A DNA stretch of 64,000 nucleotides from Neodontobutis hainanensis. Its lineage: Eukaryota > Chordata > Actinopteri > Gobiiformes > Odontobutidae. The translations under genes were made by a program, and so were the position numbers. The notes under the pieces were generated by a model. The model saw only the letters and a program-made list of their open reading frames with translations. It did not search any database and was not told the origin of the DNA. Positions 49,310-61,443 of the stretch are shown here, piece by piece. Location of the stretch: contig JALDNG010000022.1 of the NCBI GenBank assembly GCA_024349245.1, positions 18,477,501 through 18,541,500 of the forward strand, written 5' to 3'. The stretch's first letter is position 1. Each line of letters begins with the position of its first letter.

Positions 49310-49530
49310 AGTTCACGCTCTGTCTGAGGAATCTGGGGTCAATGAGGCTGGCCGTATTGTCCGGTTGATCTAAAATGTGCAGCGGTCGGAAGCTAATCCC
49401 TCATTGGGACTAATTATCTTGAGTCTCTGGTGTGTTGGCAAATTATAGCGGCTTCGAGGAGCAGTAAGGATCAGGCTTTGGCCATTAACAGCATTCCAGG
49501 AGCTCATTTCCACAGCAGCTCATCACTGCG
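49310..49530. other. possible conserved noncoding element (unproven)
   Basis: The stretch contains 'gaagctaatccctcattggg', 'actaattatcttgag' and 'ttggccattaacagcattcc', with several CpGs kept in otherwise CpG-poor intron. These words resemble homeodomain and other factor sites. I have no alignment, so the call rests on appearance only. Confidence 0.3.
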
Positions 49531-50467
49531 GGAGTTTTAAAAGCACAGCTTAGAAAAGTTTGAGTGGATCTCTGGGGAAAGCTCAACTTAAAAAGTAATA
49601 AAAAAATAAAAAATGAAATAGGCACTTTCAAACACTTTGGAGCGAGTTTGTAATTGTCCGAAAAGAGCAGTGGTAGTCCCTTATCAGTGTCAGCATCTGT
49701 TTGGTCTAAAACCCCCTCATTCTCTTCCTTTTTCCTGTTATTTTTCCTTCAAGCTCCCACTCTTATTGTGTCGGTTCCTAAAATTAGAACAAGTGCAATA
49801 AAACACATAAATTCAACAATCATTGACTGATTTTTATTTATTTTTTGCTGGATTTGCTGGGCACCTATTGTACAATAGTGTATGCTGTTTGTTACCGGAG
49901 GCTGTCTGGAAAAGACCACAGGTGTAAAGAGCCATTAGCATCAGTGCTACAGTGACCTGTGTGACACATGAAGTCAGTGTTGAGGGCTTTATGAACACCT
50001 CCTGGGCTGTAGTCAAGATACAGTCAGAGTCAGTCGAGTTGAAACACAGAGCGGGCAACTACAATCTCACTTTTTTATTGGCCCATCCTCTTGGCTCAAC
50101 TGTTTTTGCTTTAGGTTTGTATATTCTTAAGTATTTATTTTACTATCATAGCCCATATCTCACACACGGCAGATGAATCGTGAAGCTGCACAACACATTT
50201 TTTTTTATCTTATGCTTTGTTTGGTTAGATTTTGTTAAGTTAATGGGACATGGGATGTATCCATGTATCACTACAACCCAAGTTAGCACATGATGTGATG
50301 AAGCCGTAGAAAGAGCAGGCTTTACCAAAAGATTCTGCGACAAGTCTCAATTTTTGAAAACAGTAGAGCTGTAGTTTTTCTCTGTGATTTATTATTGTGA
50401 CATACAGATATATTATTTTTCTCTGTTAGAAACACCAGCCATATTCTTCTTCGGTTGTGTTTTACTC

Positions 50468-50667
50468 CCACAGGTACTGCCACACTTCAGAGCACTTCGA
50501 TAACACGCTTTATGATTATTGTAAGAAGATGTTACAAGCTCTGAGGCAGCGCTATCAGACTGTACAACAAGTGGAAAGTTTAATGACTCTGCTCTGACTA
50601 ATTTACAAGAACGACATGGTGCATTTCTTATAATTAAACATGACAAAAGCATCTATGAACACCAGCT
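50468..50667. promoter_or_regulatory. duplicated noncoding segment, copy B (possible cis-element)
   Basis: Direct copy of 47910-48116, about 2.55 kb away, with a 4-base deletion ('gtgt' in the left copy) and most differences clustered in two short parts. Weak similarity continues to about 50840 ('ttttaaatctgcctgctg', matching 48290-48310). See copy A for interpretation. Confidence 0.6.
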
Positions 50668-51117
50668 ATGAGACAATACAGCTTTCCACTCGAATGATTT
50701 AAGCTGCAGTTCAAACTTTTTTACTTCCCTTCTTAAAATTACTTCATACATTTGGTTTAATAGTATTTGAAGATATGCAGTTGCACCAAGTTGAACTATA
50801 GTTTTAAATCTGCCTGCTGTTATAGTTTGTAACTACTTCAGACCAATGATAGTTATGTATTTTTTTTATCTTTAAAAGCAAATTTTCCTTTATTGGCCAG
50901 TTGGGTCCTTGTGACAAGTGGCTGTTATGTTTGTTCAACTTATTTCATACAAATTATCTTAAACTGAAACTGCAATTGAGTGAAATAATAGTGTCTATTT
51001 CAAACTTTTTAGAGGGTTTTACCACTTCAGTTTCAGGTTTTGAGAAGGAACGCAAAAGAGATATAAACGTGAAATGCATGAAAAATGTTGTATCTGTGTG
51101 ATGCCAGTGTACTTATA

Positions 51118-51143
51118 GATTTATGCTAATTAGCCATGTGCTT
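51118..51143 (+). repeat. 26-bp motif shared with 60320-60345
   Basis: 'gatttatgctaattagccat' then 'gtgctt' recurs 9.2 kb away with one change (t to a, which creates the octamer word ATGCAAAT). Flanks are not clearly alike, apart from a later 'tgctt(c/a)tttaac'. Confidence 0.5.
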
Positions 51144-52235
51144 ATAGTCTCAGAGTGCTTCTGCTTCTTTAACAAGACTCCATGTGGTGCAAACATTGAA
51201 CTGTAGACCCTGTCTTTGCAGCCAGAAGCAGAATAATGTGCAAAAAAAATCAAATAAATTAAATAAAACAAGGCTCAAGAGTTCGTTAAGTGATCTCTAT
51301 ATAAAACTCATAGGCAGCAAAGCGTTGTTGGCCTTGACCAATCAAGATTTTAAAGAAATAGTTTGAATTACATTACATTGTATAAAGCCATTGCATTCAA
51401 GTCAATTCAAACCTAAGGAGCACATAAAGATATATTTTTTCACATATCAGTATTAACTTTGATTGAATGACCTGAGGTTCCTTCCTTTGACATTATTTTC
51501 ACTGATTCTTGCACCATCCAAGCTGGAGGTCAACAGGTCACGTTAATTACTGTTGCTGCTATTCTCACGAGATGTTTGTATCGATAAATAATTCATGCTT
51601 TGCTGTGTGGCCTTTGTTTGTTGCTGCATTATCAATACTTTATGTAAAACAAATCTCCTCTTGCCATTACTCTTCTCATAAAATCTACAAGCTACAGTAA
51701 ATTGTGTCCTCTGAGTTCATAATGTTCTTGGGAAACGGACCCGATTCAGAGAAAAACAAGGCTTGTCCAACAGCGTGAATCCTTTAAATGTAGTTTGACT
51801 GTTCGACTCCTTGATGCGCTCTAACTTGTTTATCTTGTGAAAACACTCGCTCTAGTCACATCCTGCAGATGTTTCCAAAGAAAGGCTCAGTTTTAGTGGA
51901 ATCAACTATATCTACTGTGACTATGCTAACTTAGACCTCGTCACAATTTGCAAAGTGGCAAGTTGAACTTTCATCAGCGGTGCTTCATCCCTTCTCTGTC
52001 GCACAAACACGTCGGGAGCAGTTTTAAACTAATACTGCACTCGGTTCACTTCAAGTTTGGTTTTGGAGTCTAGAGGTGGGTATGACGCTGGATTTTCAAA
52101 ATGTCAAACACCTTTTAAACACTTGAGTTTAGGCTCTGCTGCATCTCTAATAACAAGTGAGGTTAGTGATTACAAGTTTTTTTTATTTTTAAATAAAATT
52201 AGTCTACAAGGGAGGCTATTGTCCCTGCCTTTATT

Positions 52236-52369
52236 AATGGAGAAAACCGGAGTACCTGGGGAAAACCTACAAAGACACAGGGAGAACAGGTCCACACAGA
52301 TGGGACTCAAACCCAGAACCTTCTTGCTGTGAGGCAAGAGTGCTAACCACTCTGCCACAGAGCCGCCCA
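52236..52369 (-). mobile_element. tRNA-derived SINE, 5' half (DANA/V-SINE-like)
   Basis: The minus strand reads 'GGGCGGCTCTGTGGCAGAGT', 'GGTTAGCACTCTTGCCTCAC', 'AGCAAGAAGGTTCTGGGTTT' (B-box), then 'GTTCTCCCTGTGTCTTTGTA' and 'TCCCCAGGTACTCCGGTTTT'. It is the closest relative in this window of the copy at 28460-28587. The 3' part is missing. Confidence 0.85.
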
Positions 52370-52918
52370 GAAGATAGATAACAAATGTATTAGTAGAACA
52401 TTAGTAGAACACCTACTGTCATGTCCATAGAAGGAGATGCTGTAAATAAAGGACACCAGCCGACCTGCACAGCTGACACTAGAGAACTGCAGAAACAATA
52501 GCTCAAATAGGAAAAGTTTATTTTACCCAGCCTCCTTCAGTAAAGCTCCTCTGAGGTGTTTCATAAAACTGATCCTCTCCCAGCAGCAGCAACAGCAGCA
52601 AGCCAGATACTCTTGGCTGTTGGACATTATTAAAATTCAGGGATGTGTCGCAAAGCCAATGAAACCAGCCAACCTTCTGCTCACATTAAAAGGGTTTATT
52701 TATTGTTTTACCTGCCCAGAGACTACACATGGAAATTAGCTGTAGCTACATCTGCTGTAAAGCATCTTCTCTTTTGTAAGAGAAATGTATTTAAACATGG
52801 CATCTTTCAAATTAAGAATAAACTAAAAGCTAATCTAAGTGTCAATTTGTCTAACGCTTAAAACACAGTGAACAAGGCACACTTCATGTTTGTTTGGATC
52901 AATGCTTGGTTCCTAAAC

Positions 52919-52951
52919 AAGCCACGTTAGTGTCGCTAGTCAACATGTCCA
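52919..52951. repeat. 33-bp motif shared with 54566-54598
   Basis: 'aagccacgttagtgtcgcta' then 'gtcaacatgtcca' matches 54566-54598 with two transitions. It lies upstream of the SINE at 54345-54460 and the LTR candidate, and may belong to one unnamed mobile element. Confidence 0.5.
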
Positions 52952-54344
52952 AAACATACAAGCAAAAGTAAAAATGTTTATTTTGAGGGGCCACAGGGGT
53001 TGAGTAGCATGTACCTGTCCAACAAACAAAAACAATGTGCTGAGAAAGTCTAAAAACATGCAAACCCCACAGTGGATCTAAGCAAGATCAATAGATCAAT
53101 TGATGCTATTTGCAGACATACTGTTGACGAAACAAGATCCACTGGGAACCATTAACCTCATTTTATTACAAAGGTCCAGTTCAGCTCAACATTGGAAAAA
53201 AAAAACTCATAGCTTGTGTTCACACTGCAGGTGTTTAGCCGAGAGGTGATAGTGAGGACACTCCAGCGTCTATAGACCCTTACACAAAGCTGTTGTTTTG
53301 GCAATGGAAGTACTAACATGTTACGTCATAAAACCTAAATTAAGATAAAACGTGTGTAACCGTTATAAAAGACACACAAAGACATTATAAATTATATTTC
53401 AGCTTAAGGAAAATACATAAAAGGCTATAGATTCTGATAATTTGTGCTCAATTTAAATACGTTTCATTACTTAACATTTTAAAGAAGCTAAAGGAATAGA
53501 TGAATTGTGTAACTGCTTGATGGAAACAAAATTCTGATAGACTTGTTTGAAAGGGAGCCCAGGTAGTCATGGCTTTTTTCAGGATGTGAGTCATGTCAAC
53601 ATTTCCAATCCCTTACCCGCTGCTCTGAATCTAGGACAGCTGTAATGAAACCGGCCGGTGGTGGCTGGGTTGAACGGAAATCTACGCAGGACTCAGGATG
53701 GAGTTTTTATGAAAAGGAAATGGGAGAACAATACCTCTGGCCACTAGACTGAACACTGGGCTGTGAGCGGCACTTCGCTGACAACAATGGCACTTAGTCA
53801 TTCGACCTTAAAGAAACTACTGCATATTCATTATTTATTTAGACTCATTTACAGATCTGCTTTAGGCTCGGCCATACTTAATGAGGAAAAGACAATGACA
53901 ATGTTTTAATGCACGCCATATTTCCATTAAAATTCATATTCACTTTAAGGCAATATAGAGAAGGGTGTCGTTTTAGTTTAGGGCCCACATACAGCCCAAT
54001 ACCATCTTACAGAAAATAAAAGAACAACCTATAAATAATGACAACTCCAAATGTTCTTCTTTTAGTGCAAAGAAGTACAATTACATTATGTTGTCAGTGA
54101 TCTCGTCCATCACAACCAGAAACAGTCAATGTTGGCAACAGCCTTCTGCGTTTTAATGAAAAATGCTATTTTGCTAGCAACAATATAGCTAACTGTTACT
54201 GCTGCATCCCTGACCTCTCAGCTACAGGTAAAAAAACTGATTTTGACATTTTAACAGCTAAAGAGTACTTGCATCGCTGCCATCTGCTGTTTAGTTCTGG
54301 GTCTCAGTCTTGTGTTTTGTCTGCTACTCTTGCACAAATCAGGA

Positions 54345-54460
54345 ATAACAGTGTCATGCCCAAAGACACAACAACAGTGTGAAACGGGGAGAGCGGGAAT
54401 CAAACCGCCAACCTTCCAGTTATAGAACAACCGCTCGACGCTCTGAGCCACTGCGCTCCT
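54345..54460 (-). mobile_element. tRNA-derived SINE, 5' part
   Basis: The minus strand has 'GGAGCGCAGTGGCTCAGAGC' (A-box TGGCTCAGAGC), 'ACTGGAAGGTTGGCGGTTTG' with B-box GGTTTGATTCC, and 'CACTGTTGTTGTGTCTTTGG'. It is the same family as 3217-3441. The tail is absent. Confidence 0.8.
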
Positions 54461-54769
54461 TGCATATATCATGGCAGCCTGTTTTATGTGAGTAATGTTA
54501 ACAAATGAGAGAAACGCTGTATGAGACACAAAATGTTGAAACCAAACAGCCATTCGTCAACAAGGAAGCCACGTTAGCGTCGCTAGTTAACATGTCCAGC
54601 GGCAGAGCGGACACCAGAGCGGTTTCATCGTTTTTACACTTTGCTGTTGTGACAAAGTGGGTTTGTCCCATAACTCACCTTTTGTTTATGTAGTTGTTCA
54701 TTTCATGCATGTGTTAAGTTTCAATCAATACCATTTCAACAACACAGTCTGGTCCACCACATGGTTAGG

Positions 54770-55215
54770 TCAAAGAGGGGGAGGGCCTTATGTCGGCCAT
54801 TTTTATAACCTCAGGGGGAGGTCATGGGCCAGACCATGTGGAGGGGAGCTCTGTTGGGATTTTATTTAGAGTTTAATGTATTTGTGTACTGTGATTAAGT
54901 TCTTTGTGTTTATAGTCTTAGTTTAACACTGTTATAAGTTATGGGATTGAAATCATTTGTGAAGGTAGAAAGTACTTACCCTTTGCTAACATGAAAAGTC
55001 GTGGCCTTACCTTAGAGTCAGGTACACCTGTCCAGGCCTTACCTGCTGGGAGAGTATAAAAACTGGGAGTAATGGGAGAGAAGGAGAGTGTAGCGCTAGA
55101 ATGTTCTGTGAGTCTGCCTCATACTTTTGACCACTTTGGCCAGCTTCCCCACAGCTGTTTATTCAAAACCGAGGCAAGAACAGAAATAAACAGCCTCTCT
55201 GTAGCAGCGTCTGCC
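54770..55215 (+). mobile_element. probable LTR retrotransposon 3' end (polypurine tract plus LTR)
   Basis: A purine run 'gtggaggggagct' (about 54838-54850) lies directly before 'TGTTGGGATTTTAT', where an LTR could begin with TG (54852). Inside is a TATA box 'TATAAAAA' (55055-55062), and AATAAA follows at 55185-55190, about 125 bp downstream. A 'CA' end could fall at 55206 or 55215. This order (U3, TATA, R, polyA signal, CA) is that of an LTR. Another purine run 'gagggggaggg' lies at 54775-54785. The internal coding region is not seen, so the family is unknown. Confidence 0.55.
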
Positions 55216-57148
55216 ATGTTGAGTGTTTTGGACTAGCCACACGAGCAGAGTTACTTGTGCGTGACGTGAAAACCACACCCTGCTGCAAACAAACGGCTTG
55301 CAAGTGATTTTTCCACAAAATCGCCGAGAGAATGGATTTGCTGTGAGAAAGTGACCACACAGTCCTGCTTTTGAAAAAGTAGGCGGGATTAATATACCAG
55401 GCTAGTTTAGACTTGTATTTTTTGTGAAAATTTGTTCCGTGCATATAAAAAAAAAAACAAATAGCAATGTCAGAATGTCGACAAGAATAAAAAGTATGTT
55501 CATAAATGATGCCTACTGCACGCATTGAACATTTTTACTAAAATAACATTTTTGTGACTCTTTCCGAGGCCATGTTTCTCAGCTCTTCACTCTGACCATT
55601 TTATCTTTTAATCACAGCGACCAGCCTCAAAGAGGGATGGACCATATTGACACTGATTGATGGCCTCAATGGGAATTTACCACTCGAGACTAAACTAGAA
55701 TCAATTAAACGCCATGTTCACTGCAAACGAGACAATCAGTAAAACATGCATCAACAGTGCTGTCTCTTCTCTGACGCAAAACGCAGCAGGAAAAATGATG
55801 TGCGAGTTGTGCCAGGTGAAAAAGCACCGAGCAGCGCAGACAGGGAGGACTTCATTACTGCAGATTATAAGTGACCGGGATCTGCTGCAGAAAGCCCCAT
55901 TCATATTAAAGCATGGACAGACTGTCAATGGATGGATTATCTTGTTACTTTATTGAAGACTGTGTAAAATAGAGGACAGAAGGGTTTTGTCAAGCGTACA
56001 ACAATGTGGAAAGCACACAAGTTCAAAGTTAGCAATAGCAACATCAATTGTGGGTAAGAAAAGTACAACATAATCAGCAGAAAAGGATTATCTGAATGAC
56101 AGTTTGAACTCTATTTGTTTTGACATGTTCAGTGTAATAAAGTGATAATAGTGCAGGAATAACAACATCCTACATCAATCAGAGAGGTAAGCTTTACAAA
56201 AGGTGGCGCTAAACACTGCTGTTTTTTGATTGGATGGTAAGAAAATCCTATAAAAATCCTATGAAAGCAAGAAAAAACTTGTACTAACTGTCAAGAGAAA
56301 TTAAACAGTGTTGAACAAAGCTAGCGTTTATTAGCAATAGCTCATATTGTTTTTATATAGGCTTTAAGTTACTATAAAGAACACATTTATTTTCTACATT
56401 ACATTAAAACACAAGCAAGACCTTGTGACAATAAAGACAAGAACCAGTCTAAAGTTTACTGCAGCAGTATCCAGCCTCTGACATCAAAACACACCAGGAT
56501 TTACGCTCTTCTTTCTACTGATTATTGACAACACATCCAAAGTCTGCTTCAAATACAATTTATGTTTCATGTAGTTTTTGTAGCAGGGCCATACCTGCCA
56601 CTGCTCAATCTGTCACATCTCTTATGCACAAAAAAAAAAGAGCTCGTCCACCTCGCACTGCTTCAGATGATTCCACAGCCTTTTTAGATCAGCGCAGATG
56701 AAAGGAGGCCAAGGAACCGCTCTGAAGCAGAGGTTACAGAGATGTGTCGTTTTGGGATTGTGTGGGTTGAAATGGTGTTGCCCTTCGATGTGGATTTAAT
56801 GAAACCTTTTCCTCTCAATAGATACTTTCATTAAGGCTGCAAGCTGCTGCTGTCAGGACAGTTTTAGGCAAAGCCGTGGTGGCTAAACTCCCTTCTGCAG
56901 GGAAAAAAAATGCTGCTCATTATAATTTTTCTGCCTTTTGGCTCATATACTTTGTGTTTGATCTCACACTCTGCCTGGGTTTTGTCTTTCCCTTAAGCTC
57001 CCTCCTGCTGTTTTGTCCTTGTTTTCAGCCCGTTAAAAGAACTTTTTCATACATATTATAGTTTCAGTTGTTATAGAAGTCACAGTAATTCAGACAGACT
57101 AATAATATTTTAGAATATTACTGTGTACAGGGTTATAGAAGACACAGC
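55216..57148. other. intronic stretch, no gene recognised
   Basis: AT-rich intron. The part at 55560-55950 keeps an 80-codon plus-strand frame and CpGs but matches no family I know and lacks splice-site support. Nothing else is assignable. Confidence 0.5.
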
Positions 57149-57206
57149 AAAAAAAAAAAAAAATCATTTTAAAAAAGTTAAAAAAAAAAAAAATTAAAAA
57201 AAAAAA
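57149..57206. repeat. A-rich simple sequence
   Basis: Three A-runs of 11 to 15 bases separated by short T-containing spacers. Low complexity, possibly an old polyA tail. Confidence 0.85.
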
Positions 57207-58691
57207 GCATAAACTGTGGCAATGCATAGACTTAGACATAGAAATGTTGAAATGAAATTGCATGGTCCAGTAGCTCAGTTGCACAATTTGTTGCACACAC
57301 AGTTGCACAAAAACACTCTTAAAACACTCAAAAATATGTATACAATAACTATTGTATAAAGCAATATAATGACTGAATTTACACAGTTATTAAATCATTT
57401 CATTTCGTTTTTGTTTAAGACAACTCTGACCTTCTGTTTTGTGCCAAACAACATATTCTCATCGACAAAAGAGCCATGTGAGTGTGACTGAGAAGGCCTT
57501 GTATTTGTTGCATGAATAATGACTTGTGAAACACTATTTTGTATTTGCACTGACAAAATGTCTAACCCAAAAAACATTGGTGACATTTTAAAAGCATTTA
57601 CTGAAATTACTGTTTGAGAAAATTTGACGTTCTTTTTCAAATGAGCGGTTTGGAGCTGGTTTAAAGCATGTCATTTTCACCTAATCTTTAACGCTTTCCA
57701 ACAGCAACATAACTCTCTGTCACAAAAACCAGTGGGACCAATACTTTAACTCCAACATCCTGATGACACTGAGAGACCAGGCTCTGCTGTCTACCAGAAA
57801 CATAGTGTTTGTTTTTATAAAAAAATATATTTTGCAGTTTGAATTTAGCAGAAAAAAACAGAGCAGAGACTTTGAGGCTTTATTAACTCCAGGCAAAATA
57901 TTGTGTTTAATGGACTATATATAGGCAGCAAATGTACTGTTCACTAACCCAGCATTAAGACATCGACTTGATCAGAATCTGCTGGCGGTAAGAGGTGCTA
58001 CCCAAACTTCTTTTGAGAAACTGTTGCAGCATTTGCAACATAAAATTCACAGCAGCAGTTTCCTACATCCACTCTTTCGTGTCACAGCTTGTGTCTAATG
58101 CAATATCCACAAAAACATGTAATGTTCAGTTTACGAAGCAAGAGGAAAAGTTTGCCTAGAGTCAATTCTTTTTTTCTTGGAACATGACGACAAGCTTTAT
58201 TTGAGAAAACAGTATTGCGTTACGTTACAGAATCTCGATGCTCTACTACAGACTGAGGTGTGAAGAAATTATATCGCACTGTTGGAACCGAAAGCCCATA
58301 GGACCACAGTAGTGTATTGTACCTTATTTCTGCGACACCATATTGTAACACTTCAGTGGTAGCATGGCTTTTGAAAAGAATGTAGAATTGAAAAGCTATA
58401 GTGCTGAGATTTAACCCAGGACAGAGCTGAGTGAGGTCTCGGAGCTCAGGGTCGACTGAGGTGGGGAGGTGTATGGACAGGCTGGCAGCATTAAGATACA
58501 GCAGACAGAGCTGATAAGAGCAGGAGGCTGTGGGCAGATTGAGACACAGCGGTCGGACAGAAGAGGTAGAGCGAGGGACGCGCACGTGAGATAAGACCCA
58601 GAGCTGAAGAACGAGGTTAGCTCCAAGTTCAGACCGCGAGCATCATTGAATAATATTAAACAGTGTTCAGCTGCAAGTGTAGCTGAAAACA

Positions 58692-58722
58692 AACACACAC
58701 ACTCTCACACACACACACACAC
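58692..58722. repeat. (CA)n microsatellite, interrupted
   Basis: CA repeats broken by 'tct', followed by 'ctctct'. Ordinary simple repeat. Confidence 0.85.
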
Positions 58723-58923
58723 TCTCTTGTCTTGTGTGGAAGGAGATGTTTTGGAAACTGTAAAGCTCTCTTGGTAAAATCTGTTTAAAAAAAAAATACA
58801 TATGAATGGACATTATAATTGCAGAAGGTCAAGTGGCAAACTTCAGAGACCTGATGAATAAAGGGTTTACACAAACAGCGTTGCTATTTTGTTCATGGGG
58901 TCAGACTCCAGGTTAAATTGAGT

Positions 58924-59052
58924 TGTTTATCATCCATTAAATCCATTAAAATTAAATGTTACAGTACCTCTTACATTAAAGAAACCTGAAAAAGTTTTAA
59001 GCAAAAAAGTTTTTTAGGAACAGCCTTTAATGGTTTTAATGGATGATAAACA
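58924..59052. repeat. inverted repeat, 26 bp arms, 77-nt spacer
   Basis: The left arm 'tgtttatcatccattaaa' plus 'tccattaa' (58924-58949) pairs with 59027-59052 at 25 of 26 positions. The spacer has a weaker inner pairing ('cctgaaaaag' and 'tttttagg'). It could be a small foldback element or a replication-derived palindrome. No target-site duplication seen. Confidence 0.85.
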
Positions 59053-61443
59053 CCACAATAATGTTCCGATTCCATTATTCTCTTTCCAATCAGATACCAA
59101 TACCTGGACTCAGAGTAGCTATCCTGTTTCAGATTGATCTCTTACTAAAACAGACGTGCAGATTATTTCCACCATACAGTCGTGTTGTTAATGATCGTAC
59201 GTCTCATGAATAGTTCGGTGGACGTATTGAGAAGCAGAGGATGTCTAACAAACAAACAAGGCTAGTTCTTTACAGAGACGCCGATTCTCTCGTTAATATT
59301 GAAACAACAGTTATTCGAACGTGTGAAGACCTTAACCAAACAGTTTAAAGTAAAGTCCAAACAGCTGCCGTGTGTTCACGATCAGGACACACTGCTGCAA
59401 GGTCTGGAGTCAAAAGTCATGTATCTTCCAAACAACATGGAAAATCCCTGTGTTATAGTTTGCATATTATACACACACATCCTTAGGGTTTGATCAAACG
59501 AGAGCACAGCTGCCAAAACAAAGCACAACAGTTTGTACAGGCTTTTGGAAATGTGGAGAGGAGATGAATTATCTGTGCACTGCAGTTGGAGTATGTTGCC
59601 TGTTCTTATTCACGGAGTCTGTTCTCATGTTTGCAGCAAATTGGCCCACGTTCAGACTCTACTTTTCAACAGTAATTTAGCTCAGAAACAATACTTTTCA
59701 TAACCACGAACTGTTGAAATGCCTCCAAACTGGTTTCGCCGCTCAGTCCAAGTGCTGCCAAACAAGTGCGCTGTAGCTAGGAGTCCAATATTTATCTAAT
59801 TTCAGAGTGTCCTCCTTTCTCCACTCGCAAAAATCGACTCGGGCTTCAATGATTTAGAGAAAGACTGTGGAGGGCTTGTTCCAAGTTGAGAAAAATCTAT
59901 AATGAAGTGGGCATTAAACTGCTGCAGAAGTGATGGGTCTGAGAATATATTTTTACGTTTGCGCTTACTTTGGGTGTCTTTAGGTCTTTATGGAGTCAAC
60001 AACACTATTAGTGTTGAAATCAAGAGTCACGGCCAGGACCAAGATGAACACAGACCAATTCTAGACCAAGACCAGTGCATTGGGGTTGATAAAGATGGGG
60101 TTGCCGTTCTGGGTTGCAGGCAGAGTAAGAGAGATAAATTATATAAAAAGCTTTGTGATTTTGGCCGGTTTTGATTTATATTCTATTCGAGGATGACACT
60201 TCTCACGTCAAGTGCTACTTCACTTTTCATTTTTCAAGACCAAGACCAGTAAGAAAAGGAAGGTTTACGTAGCACTTGGGTTAAGTTAAGCTTAATTGAA
60301 CTGATGATTTATTGCTGTTGATTTATGCAAATTAGCCATGTGCTTCAGAAGGTTTTTCAGATCTTTTAATGCTTATTTAACAGCATTTTTTATGATATAT
60401 TTTAAAATATATATAATATTTTATATACACTGGACAAACTCATTGCTAGCTTTCCACAAAAATATTTATGTTGGTCTAGATCCCTGTTCTTTACAAAGAA
60501 GTGGCTCTGTTTTAAAGAAGCTGTGTCACGCTCCCTGAGAGTTGAGCTATGAAAACCATGTTAAGTTTGTGCTCAGTACAAAGGGAAGGCACCAGCTCAA
60601 CAGCAGTGAGAGAAAGTGCATTTGAACCCATTTTCTTTAGAATCCATAAGAGCTTTTTCACATAAATGTTTAGGCCTGCACTACAGAATGAAAACTTGAT
60701 GTTGGTAGTGTCAACATGCCTAATATATTGCAAAGACTGCTTTAACTGTGGTAGTGCAACATACACAGAAAAAGAGTATAGACCTTAAGGGTTTATCACA
60801 GTGGATTCAGTCAGTGACAGCAGATAATGGGAAATGAGGAAGACAAGTAGATGTTTTGCTACAGTACATTGCCTGGTCTGTAAATAAAATCTTCTTACAC
60901 AGTACTAAACAGTGACCAATTGAAATTAAAGCCCTATATAGTCGTTCATTTGGATTGAGTCTCCAGCTCTTTCCACCATTTTTCTGCAAAGCTCTGTAAA
61001 AAGCCCAGCGTTAAAAGCTGAGTGGGATGTTGTGCTGAGAATAAAAAAGGGCAATGAAAGCAGAAGGGGGTAGACTACAGCGGGACGAAGGCTGTGTGGT
61101 TGTCTCAGAGGCTTGTAATCCTTTTGTAATCGGTCTCACTGAACACGCTGCAGAAAAGTGTCCACTGGGAGTTAAAAACCAGGCAGTTAGAAAACAAACA
61201 AGGCCGGGCAAAATGAAACCGGGGCTGGAGGTTATTGAAGTGACACAAAGGTCCAGACCAAGACAATTTATTTCACAGTGCAGGCCCTTAACACAGTTTT
61301 CATATAGTTTTAAGTCTTTTAAGATCATTTCTGTTCTAAAATGATGTTTTCCTGTTTTATTATCTGTGGAATGGAATATCATACAATTATTGAGATTCAA
61401 GTCATTCATTTTCTTCCATTTAGTTATGTTAAGGGTCAAAGGT
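59053..61443. other. intronic stretch, no gene recognised
   Basis: It contains the 26-bp motif at 60320-60345 and degenerate 'gaccaagaccag' words at 60030-60090 and 60235-60255. Open frames at 61011-61439 are on both strands and look random. Confidence 0.5.
60320..60345 (+). repeat. 26-bp motif shared with 51118-51143
   Basis: 'gatttatgcaaattagccat' then 'gtgctt'. It contains ATGCAAAT (POU octamer word) next to AATTAG. One mismatch to the other copy. Confidence 0.5.

Noticed and set aside
58220..58698. Overlapping 121- and 95-codon minus-strand ORFs
   Set aside because: Two frames open in the same less AT-rich stretch. Composition is Ser/Leu/Cys-rich and random looking, with no family resemblance.
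61011..61439. 142-codon minus and 96-codon plus ORFs
   Set aside because: They overlap on opposite strands with no family match or splice evidence.
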